This document shows, one piece after another, positions 1 to 11,032 of a stretch of DNA of 64,000 nucleotides (positions are counted from its first letter, which is position 1; each line of letters begins with the position of its first letter). The position numbers and the translations under genes are program-made. The stretch is from contig NZ_RKQQ01000001.1 in assembly GCF_003814815.1 (NCBI RefSeq), positions 434,001 to 498,000 on the forward strand, in the 5' to 3' direction. A model generated the notes under the pieces. The model had not been told where the DNA came from. It ran no database searches and saw only the letters and a program-made list of their open reading frames with translations. The stretch is from Salisediminibacterium halotolerans (lineage in GTDB: Bacteria; Bacillota; Bacilli; Bacillales; Salisediminibacteriaceae).

Positions 1-900
1 TTGCTGCGGCAAGCCGCCGCGCGTTAACAGCCAGCCGAGAATTTGCGCAGCGGCAACGAGGACGAGCACCTGAGCTGATGTAATCGCCGAATCGACGCAC
101 ACTCTGTAAAAGTTTTGCCACGACATCTCCCGGTAAACGAAGACGCTGATCGCGAGCGCGTAAACGGCGGCGATCCCGGCCGCTTCGGTCGGGGTAAAGA
201 TTCCGCCGTAAATTCCGCCGAGAATAATCACCGGAATCAACAGCGCCCAAAACGCGCTTCTCGTTGATGCGAACAGCTCGCGCTTCGTAGCTTTGGTGTC
301 GCGCGGCATATTGTGCTTTTTCGAAAACCAATAAATGTAGGCAATCGTGACGAGCCCGATGATCAAGCCGGCGCCGATCCCGGCAGTAAACAAATCGCTT
401 ACCGACAGCGTCGTGATGACAGAACCCAAAACGATCAGCGTGATGCTCGGCGGAATAATCAGCGAGATCGAACCGGCCGAAGCCAAAAGCCCGGCAGAAA
501 ACGATGGACTGTACTCGCGGCGCAACAGCTCGGGGTACATAATTTTACCGATCGCAATCACTGTTGCCGGACTCGAACCGGAAAGCGCGCCGAAAAACAT
601 GCTCGATACTTGCGTTGTCATCGCCACGCCGCCGGCCATGTGACCGACCAGCGCCCGCGCCCAGCGGAGAATCCGGTCGGAAAGCCCGCCGCCTTCCATA
701 ATATTCGCTGCGAAAATAAAAAACGGCAGCGCCATCAAGGCAAACTGATCAAGCCCGCCGAACATGCGCTGAACGAGAATCATCGGATCGGTATCGCTCA
801 TAAAGACGACACTGAGAAACGAACCGAGACCGAGCGCGACGAAGATCGGAGCACTGGTAAATAAAAAGATAATAATGAGAATAAACAGCAAGGTTGTCAT
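1..900 (-). CDS. dctM: TRAP transporter large permease DctM (3' part missing)
   Basis: Large membrane subunit of a TRAP transporter, which drives uptake of organic acids or related solutes from an extracytoplasmic binding protein using a sodium or proton gradient. 300 codons are visible; the gene runs off the left edge, so about 120-130 residues are missing. The N-terminus is strongly hydrophobic with repeated membrane segments, and the family signature GALSGSSPATV is present. The start at 900 has an AAGGAG-type RBS just upstream and lies 28 bp after dctQ. Order dctP-dctQ-dctM is the classical TRAP arrangement. The substrate cannot be read from the sequence. Confidence 0.93.
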   Translation of the reverse strand, partial: MTTLLFILIIIFLFTSAPIFVALGLGSFLSVVFMSDTDPMILVQRMFGGLDQFALMALPFFIFAANIMEGGGLSDRILRWARALVGHMAGGVAMTTQVSSMFFGALSGSSPATVIAIGKIMYPELLRREYSPSFSAGLLASAGSISLIIPPSITLIVLGSVITTLSVSDLFTAGIGAGLIIGLVTIAYIYWFSKKHNMPRDTKATKRELFASTRSAFWALLIPVIILGGIYGGIFTPTEAAGIAAVYALAISVFVYREMSWQNFYRVCVDSAITSAQVLVLVAAAQILGWLLTRGGLPQQ

Positions 901-928
901 CGTACCACTCCTTTTTTCCGCGCGCGGT

Positions 929-1444
929 TCATGGTTCTTCACTCATCCGGTTCAGTTCCAGCTCTTCACCGGATTTAATCATTTCGATCGACAAGACGAT
1001 GATATGAAAAATCGACAGCGCCGAGCCGATCGGAATAATTGCATACACCCAGTAAATGCCGATTTCTAACGACGGGGTGATTTGATTCGTCCCGTACGAA
1101 AACTGCACGAGCTCCCAACCGTAATAACCGAGAAACCCGAGGAAGACTACGGACAAGGCGTTGACCGTAAGCTGCAAAGCTTTTTTCGTTTTTTTCGGCA
1201 AGTAGTTGAGCATAAAGTCGATCCCGACGTGGATGCCGCGCCGGTAGCAAAGCCCCATGCCGATAAACGTGATCCAAATCATTAAATAGCGGATCAGTTC
1301 GGCCGCCCAGCTCGTATTCGCCGCAAAGCCGTAGCGTAAGACGACATTGGAAAACAGCACCACCGTCGCAATCATAATTAACGCGGCGATCACGATCTCT
1401 TCGATTTTGTATAACACTTTCACTCCGTTGCGCAATACGGTCAT
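929..1444 (-). CDS. dctQ: TRAP transporter small permease DctQ
   Basis: Small membrane subunit that bridges the binding protein and DctM. 171 residues with four predicted membrane segments (roughly residues 15-37, 50-70, 90-112 and 130-155), the usual DctQ architecture. The region around RGIHVGIDFMLNYLP fits the conserved middle of the family. It sits between dctP and dctM in one transcript and is separated from dctP by 115 bp that contain a nested hairpin. Function is certain at family level; substrate is unknown. Confidence 0.92.
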   Translation of the reverse strand: MTVLRNGVKVLYKIEEIVIAALIMIATVVLFSNVVLRYGFAANTSWAAELIRYLMIWITFIGMGLCYRRGIHVGIDFMLNYLPKKTKKALQLTVNALSVVFLGFLGYYGWELVQFSYGTNQITPSLEIGIYWVYAIIPIGSALSIFHIIVLSIEMIKSGEELELNRMSEEP

Positions 1445-1491
1445 ATCCGACTCCCTCTCTTCTTTGTCAAGCGTCGCCGTGAAATAAACAA

Positions 1492-1548
1492 GAACAGCGC
1501 GAAACAGGGAAAAAGCGTCGAAGCTGATTCCCTGTAAGCTGCCTGTTC
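1492..1548 (-). terminator. Nested hairpin between dctP and dctQ
   Basis: Two nested inverted repeats: outer GAACAG/CTGTTC (1492-1497 with 1543-1548) and inner ACAGGGAA/TTCCCTGT (1504-1511 with 1528-1535). There is no long T-run in the transcript direction, so this is more likely an mRNA-stabilising or partial-termination structure that raises DctP over the membrane subunits than a full terminator. Confidence 0.5.
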
Positions 1549-1559
1549 CGCTCGTTCGT

Positions 1560-2681
1560 TTATTCGCCGCCGGTGACGGACTCTATTTCGTCATAGAGAC
1601 CGTCGAGCAGTTCTTGCTGCTGTTCGGAACCTTCGACTTCGTCTTGATGCATATCCTGACTTGCTTCACGGAACGCATCGCGCTCTTCTTCGGTCAGCTC
1701 GTAATATTCTGCATCGGATTCCTGAATGTTCGTGCGGAATTCATCTTCCGTTTCAGCCAAGTTTTCCCGGGCTGCTTCGACCCCGACTTCTTCAGCTTCA
1801 CGGATCAAGTTTTGTGTCGCTTCGTCCAAACCGTCAAACCAGCCCTGATTGGCCATAAGCAAATACGTCATCGTGCCGTGATAACTTTCAATCACGTAAT
1901 CCTGCACTTCATGAAAATCATTTAAATAAATCGTCTGCAGCGGATTTTCCTGCCCGTCGACAACGCCTTGCTGCAGGGCGTTATACACTTCTGCGTACGG
2001 AACCGGCTCTGCATTTCCGCCCCATGATTCATACTGGTTGATCAATGTCGGCGATTCCATCGTCCGCATCGTTAAGCCTTCAAAATCAGACGGCTCGTGA
2101 ATTTCCTGTCCGTTTGTCGTAAAGAGCTTAAATCCGCCCGGCCAATAGCCGAGCCCGGAAAAACCGCCTTCATCCAACGCGCCGAGCAGTTCTTCGCCGG
2201 CTTCAGAGTCTTGCACTTCGTATTTCTGATCGATATCTTCCGGCCAGAGATAAGGCAAGTCAACGAGTTTTACATCATCAACAAACGGGGATACAACAGC
2301 TGACGGCTGCATCGTAATATCAATTTCGCCGATTTGTGTGCTTTCCACTTGCTCGCGCAAGCTGCCCATTTGCGAATCCGGGTACATATCAACCGTAACG
2401 GCGCCGCCCGATTCTTCTTCGACAAATTCTTCAAACGCCCGCGCGCCGACATACTCCGGGCTGCCTTCCGGCTGGTTGTGGCTGAAGGTTATCTCGAGTT
2501 CTTGATAATCTTCTGCCGCTGTGTCATTGTTGTTTGCAGCATCGTTATTGTCTGCTTCGTTGTTTACGTTATTCGCGTCATTGTTCCCGTCCGCTTCATT
2601 GCCATTGTCACCATCACCACATCCTGCCAGCGCTAATACCAGTGCTGACGACAATCCCGCATACATCTTTAACGATCTCAC
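1560..2681 (-). CDS. dctP: TRAP transporter solute-binding lipoprotein DctP
   Basis: Extracytoplasmic binding protein of the TRAP system, 373 residues. The signal peptide ends in a lipobox (LALAGCG), so the mature protein is probably a lipoprotein anchored at Cys21. Residues about 24-56 are an Asn/Asp/Ala low-complexity linker, then a DctP fold begins at 'LEITFSHNQPEGSP'. The family's usual mid-region (GLGYWPGGFKLFTTNG, then RTMESP) is present. The start is supported by a GGGGG RBS upstream. It is the first gene of the dctPQM operon. The fold is generally used for carboxylates or uronates; the ligand here is unknown. Confidence 0.93.
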   Translation of the reverse strand: MRSLKMYAGLSSALVLALAGCGDGDNGNEADGNNDANNVNNEADNNDAANNNDTAAEDYQELEITFSHNQPEGSPEYVGARAFEEFVEEESGGAVTVDMYPDSQMGSLREQVESTQIGEIDITMQPSAVVSPFVDDVKLVDLPYLWPEDIDQKYEVQDSEAGEELLGALDEGGFSGLGYWPGGFKLFTTNGQEIHEPSDFEGLTMRTMESPTLINQYESWGGNAEPVPYAEVYNALQQGVVDGQENPLQTIYLNDFHEVQDYVIESYHGTMTYLLMANQGWFDGLDEATQNLIREAEEVGVEAARENLAETEDEFRTNIQESDAEYYELTEEERDAFREASQDMHQDEVEGSEQQQELLDGLYDEIESVTGGE

Positions 2682-2765
2682 AACAATTCCCCCTTAAAAT
2701 TAGTAAAACAGTGTGCCTTATCAGGTTATACAATTTATCATACAATTTAGACATTTCGCTGTCTT

Positions 2766-2811
2766 TGTCTGTTTAGACATAATTATACATACGACTATGT
2801 CTTTTTAAACA
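2766..2811 (-). promoter_or_regulatory. Inverted-repeat boxes upstream of dctP
   Basis: Two related dyads precede dctP: TGTCT-GTTT-AGACA (2766-2779, perfect arms) and an imperfect partner TGTCTTTTTAAACA (2798-2811), with further TTTAGACAT half-sites nearby. Their spacing and AT-rich setting suggest a regulator-binding region. I could not place a convincing -35/-10 pair, and no regulator gene is adjacent within the window. Confidence 0.35.
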
Positions 2812-2928
2812 ATTATCTTCCTGCGCAAGTGTCTTTGCTTCGGTCAAACAGACAAATAATGCGCGTCGAATCTTGTCATATTATATAACAGCGTGTTTGA
2901 AAAGACGAGAGGGGAATGGAAGAAAGAC

Positions 2929-2954
2929 AAAAAAGCAGTCCAGAGGGACTGCTT
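2929..2954 (-). terminator. Intrinsic terminator, distal copy at repeat 1
   Basis: AAGCAGTCC/GGACTGCTT stem followed, on the minus strand, by TTTTTT. It is nearly identical to the hairpin at 3319-3347 on the other side of repeat copy 1, differing by one loop base. Confidence 0.8.
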
Positions 2955-2955
2955 C

Positions 2956-3318
2956 AGAGTGTTGACAAATTATTATTTTGGCGTAAGCCACGCAGCCACT
3001 AACCTCCGCTTGCCCCGGGCAACACCTCAGCCTCCTCAGAAGCGTAACCGCTTCTTGTGGGGTCTTCGGAAGTTGCTTTTCCCGGAGGCGTCGGAGGAGT
3101 GGATGCGTGGCTTCCTTTATGATGAATACACTCGATTCAAAGAAGGAGGATGACCCAGCATCCCGGCTTTTTCCTGCGGGATAGCGAGACAGACGAGACC
3201 CTGCAGGGCCAAGCCCGAAGCGGTTCGGCGCTCGCCCGCGGAAAGAAGCCGGACGATGCGCAGTCATCCGTTCCTTTTAATATGACATCTATCGATGTCA
3301 TGACGTTGTCAACACTCT
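2956..3318. repeat. Structured MITE-like repeat, copy 1
   Basis: A 363-bp element with terminal inverted repeats AGAGTGTTGACAA/TTGTCAACACTCT (2956-2968 and 3306-3318). Inside are two long imperfect hairpins: arm pair GCCACGCAGCCACT... with AGTGGATGCGTGGC, and arm pair GGATGACCCAGCAT... with GATGCGCAGTCATCC. Three other copies exist in the window. Open reading frames across it are not convincing genes: they lack RBSs and change between copies. It resembles the GC-rich interspersed repeats common in Bacillaceae genomes. Both flanks carry the same terminator hairpin. Confidence 0.85.
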
Positions 3319-3347
3319 AAAAGCAGTCCAAAGGGACTGCTTTTTTT
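3319..3347 (-). terminator. Intrinsic terminator, proximal copy at repeat 1
   Basis: Hairpin AAAGCAGTCC/GGACTGCTTT directly after the TIM-barrel gene ending at 3352. On the minus strand it is followed by only TTTT before the repeat begins. It duplicates the hairpin at 2929-2954. Confidence 0.8.
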
Positions 3348-3351
3348 CGAG

Positions 3352-4281
3352 TCAGCGGAGCGCGGAGGCGGCCATGCGCGCGAGCGTATGGCGGCGGCCG
3401 CGGACCGCGACGGAGAGCGATTCGATATTCTCCGGGACGGCGATGCCGGTATGGCCGGCGTCGCCGATGTGGTGAATGTCGAAGCCGGCCATTTTGTTCA
3501 TGAGGGCGATGTCGCGGACGGTGTCCGCGGCGGCGCCTTCTTGGCTCGTGCCGATTGCGGCCATCGTTAACAGGCCGGCGCGGTGCGCCGCGTCGATCAG
3601 CGGGCGCACGGTGTCGACCGTGATCCCGGGAACGGTGCCGGGCGCGGGGAGCAAAAGGACGTCGGCGCCGGCTTCGGCGAAGCGGGCGGTGTCATCCGGG
3701 GTGATGATCCCGGCGCCCGCTTCACCGGCCGCGCCGGCGGAATGCATTTTCCCGGCGATGATGAAGACGTTGTCGCCATGGCGAGCGCGGATCCGTTCAA
3801 TCGCGCGGGCGATTTCGTCATTGGTCACGCCAGTTTTCGGGTTGCCGGTTAAGCATATCATATCGATCCCGTCAGCAACGGCTTTGTCGACAGTTTCATC
3901 TGCGGCGGTCCGTCCAACAGGCAAATGTTCCAGTTCTTCCAGCGGACGGGCGTCGACATCGACCGGTTCGAGGTTGATCCCGACCGGAATGCCGGTCAGT
4001 TTCTTCAACAGCCGGATTGGATTCGTTTCGCCGTGCGCTTCGAGCAGTTCATCGATCCCCGCGATTGACGGGTGAAAAACGTCGTACATATTTAAAATGT
4101 TCATATCCGCCCCGTACGCTTTGGCAATTTCACTGTTCGTTGTGTGATTGACAAGCGGCGGCGCGCCGGCGATCGTCTCCGCAAGAACCGTGCGGCCTTC
4201 TGCGGCGCGGATCGATTCTTTCAGTTCGCGCGGTTTCATTTTAGCAAAATCACTCGCTGCGCAGTCTAAAATCCGTTTCAT
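3352..4281 (-). CDS. Uncharacterised TIM-barrel-like protein (PTS partner)
   Basis: 309 residues, no signal peptide. The sequence has the alternating strand/helix rhythm of a beta/alpha barrel, with loops such as ICLTGNPKTG, IIAGKMHSAG and LLPAPGTVPG that could bind phosphate. I recognise it as the family found beside PTS genes and often mislabelled haloacid-dehalogenase-like (DUF7916, from memory); no HAD motif (DxDx) is visible. It lies 110 bp downstream of the GlcNAc-type PTS permease on the same strand, so it probably acts on the imported sugar phosphate. The reaction is unknown. Confidence 0.75.
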   Translation of the reverse strand: MKRILDCAASDFAKMKPRELKESIRAAEGRTVLAETIAGAPPLVNHTTNSEIAKAYGADMNILNMYDVFHPSIAGIDELLEAHGETNPIRLLKKLTGIPVGINLEPVDVDARPLEELEHLPVGRTAADETVDKAVADGIDMICLTGNPKTGVTNDEIARAIERIRARHGDNVFIIAGKMHSAGAAGEAGAGIITPDDTARFAEAGADVLLLPAPGTVPGITVDTVRPLIDAAHRAGLLTMAAIGTSQEGAAADTVRDIALMNKMAGFDIHHIGDAGHTGIAVPENIESLSVAVRGRRHTLARMAASALR

Positions 4282-4391
4282 CGCGTTTTCCTCCTTTATA
4301 AATACAGCCGCGTTTCATTCGATGCGATAACAAAGCAGCGGAGAAACTTCTCCGCTGCTTTGCGTGACACTGTAGCAGTCATTCGTGCGGT

Positions 4392-5834
4392 TTATTCGTT
4401 AATTTGGTTGCGCACTTCTGTTTCAACGAATTGTACGTTCGTGCCGACGACAACGTGAATGTTGTGCGTGCCGACGACGTTCGTTCCGGCAGCGCCGGCT
4501 TGTTTGATTTTCGCTTCATTGACTTGTTCCATGTCTTTCACTTCGACGCGCAGGCGGGTTGCGCAGCTGTCGAGTGATGAAATGTTGTCTTTGCCGCCGA
4601 GGCCTTCGATGATGCCGGCAGCCTGATTGGCGGTTTTTTCATCTTTTGTGCCGCCGGAAGCCCCCGCTGTTGCAGCGGCTAAGTTTTCTTCATCTTCACG
4701 GCCCGGTGTCTTCAAGTTCATTTTAAGAATGAGGAAACGGAACAAGAAGTAGTACAGCACCGCAAAGAACAGCCCTTGCAACAGGAGCATGTACGGCTGG
4801 TTGGCCATCGGCGTAAAGAAACTGAGCGTGTAGTCAACAAATCCGGCGCTGAAGGTGAATCCCGCCGTCCATTGGAACGCGGCAGCGATAAAGAGCGACA
4901 GCCCGGTCAAAGCAGCGTGGACGACGTAGAGCACTGGCGCCAAGAACATAAACGAGAACTCAAGCGGCTCAGTGACGCCGGTGAAAAACGATGCAAATCC
5001 GGCAGCCAAAACGAGACCGGCAGCATCTTTTTCTTGCCCGGTTTTGGCGGTATGATACATTGCCAAACCGGCGGCTGGAAGACCGAACATCATGATCGGG
5101 AAGAATCCGGCCATGTAGCGTCCGGTGACACCGAGTTCGCCTTCGCCGGCCCAGAATTTACCGAGGTCATCAATGCCGACAGTGTCAAACCAGAATACCG
5201 CATTTAACGCGTGGTGCAGCCCGGTCGGAATCAACAGCCGGTTAAAGAAGCCGTACAGTCCCGCGCCTGTCGCACCGAGTCCGGAGATCGCTGTACCAAA
5301 GGCGACGAGTCCGTCGTAGAAAATCGGCCAGATGATCCAAAAAACACCTGACAACACAACCATCGCAGCGGCTGTCATGATCGGCACTAGCCGTTTACCG
5401 CTAAAGAACGCGAGCGCGTTTGGCAGCTGCACTTGTGCATAACGGTTATACATCCATGCAGCAACTAAACCGGAAATAATACCGATAAAGACGTTTTCAA
5501 TCTGCGCAAAAGCGGCGGGCGCTTCTTCAACGCCCATCATCGCTTCAATCGCATCCGGTCCTAACAACTCTGTAATAACGAGAAACCCGACGAGTCCGCT
5601 TAAAGCGGCAGCCCCGTCCTTTTCCCTCGACATGCCGATCGCGACACCGACAGCAAACAGTACAGCGATATGGCCAATAATCGCAAGGCCGGCGGTTGTG
5701 AGGAAAATCCCGACGACGTTATCTTCAGCGATAAAACCGGTAATCATGTTCCCGATCCCGATCAAAATCGCCGCGGCCGGTAGCACGGCAACCGGAAGCA
5801 TCAATGAGCGTCCGAGATTTTGAATAAACTTCAT
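4392..5834 (-). CDS. nagP: PTS permease EIICB, N-acetylglucosamine type
   Basis: Imports and phosphorylates a hexose, most likely N-acetylglucosamine. The start at 5834 (MKFIQNLGRSLMLP) has a perfect AAAGGAGG RBS, giving 480 residues. The IIC part matches NagE-type features: NRLLIPTGLHHALN, GFFPIMMFGLPAAGLAMY and GVTEPLEFSFMFLAP. A linker (NLKTPGRED) leads to a C-terminal IIB domain with the phospho-Cys site SLDSCATRLRV. There is no IIA domain, as in B. subtilis NagP, so a separate glucose-type IIA must serve it. NagR-like boxes and a cre site lie upstream, supporting the GlcNAc assignment. nagA and nagB are not in the window. Confidence 0.85.
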   Translation of the reverse strand: MKFIQNLGRSLMLPVAVLPAAAILIGIGNMITGFIAEDNVVGIFLTTAGLAIIGHIAVLFAVGVAIGMSREKDGAAALSGLVGFLVITELLGPDAIEAMMGVEEAPAAFAQIENVFIGIISGLVAAWMYNRYAQVQLPNALAFFSGKRLVPIMTAAAMVVLSGVFWIIWPIFYDGLVAFGTAISGLGATGAGLYGFFNRLLIPTGLHHALNAVFWFDTVGIDDLGKFWAGEGELGVTGRYMAGFFPIMMFGLPAAGLAMYHTAKTGQEKDAAGLVLAAGFASFFTGVTEPLEFSFMFLAPVLYVVHAALTGLSLFIAAAFQWTAGFTFSAGFVDYTLSFFTPMANQPYMLLLQGLFFAVLYYFLFRFLILKMNLKTPGREDEENLAAATAGASGGTKDEKTANQAAGIIEGLGGKDNISSLDSCATRLRVEVKDMEQVNEAKIKQAGAAGTNVVGTHNIHVVVGTNVQFVETEVRNQINE

Positions 5835-5866
5835 AGTCGTTCCTCCTTTAAGTAAAGATTTAGAAA

Positions 5867-5881
5867 TGATTGCGCTTGCAA
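5867..5881 (-). promoter_or_regulatory. cre site (CcpA) in the nagP leader
   Basis: Minus-strand TTGCAAGCGCAATCA matches the cre consensus WTGNAANCGNWNNCW at every position. It lies about 35 bp upstream of the nagP start and downstream of the predicted transcription start, so bound CcpA would act as a roadblock. Confidence 0.7.
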
Positions 5882-5920
5882 AGAAATGAATTCGAGCCGA
5901 ACGACGACAAACATCCCCCC

Positions 5921-5930
5921 TGTCTATACA
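5921..5930 (-). promoter_or_regulatory. NagR/DasR-like half operator
   Basis: Minus-strand TGTATAGACA, a weaker version of the GGTATAGACCA boxes at 5969 and 5992. It lies in the nagP leader. Confidence 0.4.
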
Positions 5931-5969
5931 CGTCATAGGAACAAGAGCCTAACTGACTCCTCAAATCCT

Positions 5970-5998
5970 ACTATACCACAGAGTTTTATGGTGGTCTA
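5970..5998 (-). promoter_or_regulatory. Predicted nagP promoter
   Basis: Minus-strand -35 TAGACC (5993-5998), 17-bp spacer, -10 TATAGT (5970-5975). Both hexamers are imbedded in NagR-like boxes: TGGTATAG over the -10 and AGGTATAGACCA (5992-6003) over the -35. Confidence 0.55.
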
Positions 5999-6003
5999 TA
6001 CCT
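5992..6003 (-). promoter_or_regulatory. NagR/DasR-like operator over the nagP -35
   Basis: Minus-strand AGGTATAGACCA is close to the operator recognised by GntR-family NagR/YvoA and DasR (TGGTATAGACCA-like). The regulator gene is not in the window. Confidence 0.55.
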
Positions 6004-6106
6004 GCGGGGATATGGAAAAAATTATTTTTTTATCCATTACTATCAGTTTGATGGAAATTATTCTCCCTTCAGCGCACCCACCTGCCTGTCAAAAGCACAA
6101 CTGACG

Positions 6107-6143
6107 TAAAAAAGCGCCCTTCTGTAAATAAAGAAGGGCGCTT
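6107..6143 (-). terminator. Terminator of the gal operon
   Basis: Stem AAAGCGCCCTTCTT/AAGAAGGGCGCTTT with T6 on the minus strand. It terminates the galKET-rok-lacZ-galM transcript, but repeat copy 2 (640 bp) lies between galM and this hairpin. Confidence 0.85.
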
Positions 6144-6784
6144 TAGACTGTAGACAAACTATTTTTTTGTCAGCCATGAATCCACTACCCTCCGCTTGCC
6201 CCGGGCAAGGACTCAGCTAGTATTCGGCGGCCTCAGACCGCCGAATCCGGATCTTCGTCGCTTGCTTTCGAGGCTGCTGAAAAAGTGCTGGATAAACAAA
6301 GTTGACGTTTATTTATGAGCCGCATAGAATACAGAATATTATGAGCCCTCCGCAAACTCGCTTGCCGCGGGCAACGCCTCAGCCTCCTCAGAAGCGAAAT
6401 CGCTTCTTGTGGGGTCTTCAGCCGTTGCTTTTCCCGCAGGCGTCGAGTTTGCTCCAGTCTCATAAAACTTCTCAATCTATAAGAGAAAATAAATATGCAG
6501 GCATCCAATTGATCATTTACTTTTTCAGCAGCCTCCTTGCTTTCCCGGAAGCGTCGGAGGAGTGGATGCATGGCTTCTTTTTTATAAATACACTCGCTTC
6601 AAAAAAGGAGGATGACCCAGCATCCCGGCTTTTTCCCGCGGGAAAGCGAGGCAGACGAGACCCTGCAGGGCCAAGCCCGAAGCGGCTCGGCGCTCGCCCG
6701 CAGGAAATAAGCCGGACGATGCGTCGTCATCCGGTCTTTAATCAAGTTAACATCTGACGATGGCATGACTTTGTCAACACTCTA
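6144..6784. repeat. Structured MITE-like repeat, copy 2 (interrupted)
   Basis: Outer ends TAGACTGTAGACAAA (6144-6158) and TTTGTCAACACTCT (6770-6783) are imperfect inverted repeats. The outer copy contains the same two hairpin arms as copy 1, but its first loop is the alternative TTCGGCGG...CCGCCGAA module (6223-6245). A second, complete MITE is inserted at 6270-6535. It sits between the galM stop and the gal terminator; no matching terminator copy was found on the galM side. Confidence 0.85.
6270..6535. mobile_element. Nested MITE with 9-bp target duplication
   Basis: A 266-bp element with perfect 17-bp terminal inverted repeats GAGGCTGCTGAAAAAGT/ACTTTTTCAGCAGCCTC. It is flanked by the 9-bp direct repeat CTTGCTTTC (6261-6269 and 6536-6544), which occurs once in the uninterrupted copies 3 and 4. 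Its interior is a variant of the hairpin core seen in copy 1 (CTTGCCGCGGGCAA... with TTGCTTTTCCCGCAGG). No transposase is encoded, so it must have been moved in trans. Confidence 0.88.
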
Positions 6785-6792
6785 GAGCGCGG

Positions 6793-7821
6793 TTAGATCA
6801 CGCTGAAAGTAAACACGGTTTTTTTCGTAAACGATTCGCCCGCTTTTAAGAGCGGTTTCGGGAAGTGCTCGTGCTGCTCGAAATCCGGATAGCTCTGCGT
6901 TTCCAGGCAAATGCCCATATGCTTTGGCGGCACTTGGCCGTGAATCGACGGCGAGCCTTCGAGCTGGTTGCCTGTGTAGCAGACAACGGCGGGATCGTCG
7001 GTCGCAATCGACATTTTCCGCCCGCTCTCAGGATCGGCGAGTTCGATCTGCGGCATCTTTTCCTGATCCAGCAGGTACGGATGGTCCACCCCGCCGCCGA
7101 CGAGCTCGATTTGCGGATGATCGGCATCGAGCGCCGGCTGCACCGGCTTCGGCTCCGTAAAGTCAAACGGCGCGTGCTGCTCAGCGAGCAAGTAATCGCC
7201 GGTCGGAATCGACGCCTCGCCGAGTTCCAGCACGCGGCTGCTGCCGATCATCAGCGTATGTCCGCCGATCGTCCGGCGCGCATTGCCGCTTAAATTGAAA
7301 TAGCTGTGGTTGGTCACATTAACAAACGTATCGGCATCGGTCTTGCCGCTGTATTCGACCGCGAGCGCGTTGTCTTCTGTCAGCCGGTAAACGACCGTCA
7401 GCTCAAGATTGCCGGGATAGCCTTCTTCGCCGTCCGCGGACAGATACGAGAAAACCAGCGCCTGATCGCCCTCGATTTCCGTTTTCTTGCCGCTGAATAC
7501 CCGGTGGGAAAAACCGTGTTCTCCGCCGTGCAAATGGTTGTCGCCTTCGCTCTTTGCCAAGCTGATCTCCTCTTCACCCAGCGTCACCCGCCCGTCTTTA
7601 ATCCGGCCGGCGGTCCGGCCGACAACCGCGCCTAAAAATCCGGGATTTTCTTTATACACGGCGCGGTCGTCAAACGCGAGCACGACGTTTTCCAGCTCGC
7701 CTGTACGGTCCGGCACGGCGACTTCCAATAACGTCGCCCCTTGGTTCATCGCGGTCACCCGCATGCCGTTCCCGTTTTTGATCGTCCATGTTTCAAAGCG
7801 TTCCGCTTCTGTAGTTGTCAT
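6793..7821 (-). CDS. galM: Galactose mutarotase (aldose 1-epimerase)
   Basis: Interconverts beta- and alpha-D-galactose, supplying the alpha anomer that galactokinase needs. 342 residues, normal length. Catalytic regions are visible: HLHGGEHGFSHRVF, the His in NVTNHSYFNLSG, and the C-terminal Glu in GICLETQSYPD. The start at 7821 has an AAAGGAGG RBS. It is the last gene of the gal/lac operon, 24 bp downstream of lacZ, consistent with handling beta-galactose released by LacZ. Confidence 0.95.
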   Translation of the reverse strand: MTTTEAERFETWTIKNGNGMRVTAMNQGATLLEVAVPDRTGELENVVLAFDDRAVYKENPGFLGAVVGRTAGRIKDGRVTLGEEEISLAKSEGDNHLHGGEHGFSHRVFSGKKTEIEGDQALVFSYLSADGEEGYPGNLELTVVYRLTEDNALAVEYSGKTDADTFVNVTNHSYFNLSGNARRTIGGHTLMIGSSRVLELGEASIPTGDYLLAEQHAPFDFTEPKPVQPALDADHPQIELVGGGVDHPYLLDQEKMPQIELADPESGRKMSIATDDPAVVCYTGNQLEGSPSIHGQVPPKHMGICLETQSYPDFEQHEHFPKPLLKAGESFTKKTVFTFSVI

Positions 7822-7845
7822 CTGACATTGCCTCCTTTGGCTGCT

Positions 7846-11025
<3,180 letters not shown>

Positions 11026-11032
11026 TTAAAGG

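Noticed and set aside
313-864. Plus-strand reading frames at 313-864 and elsewhere under minus-strand genes
   Set aside because: They are antisense shadows of dctM and other clear genes, a result of high third-position GC, and have no RBS or family likeness.
2881-3267. Open reading frames across repeat copies 1-4 (for example at 2881-3267 and 6233-6571)
   Set aside because: They lie inside hairpin arms, have no RBS, and are not kept in the same frame between copies; the similarity is due to the repeat DNA.
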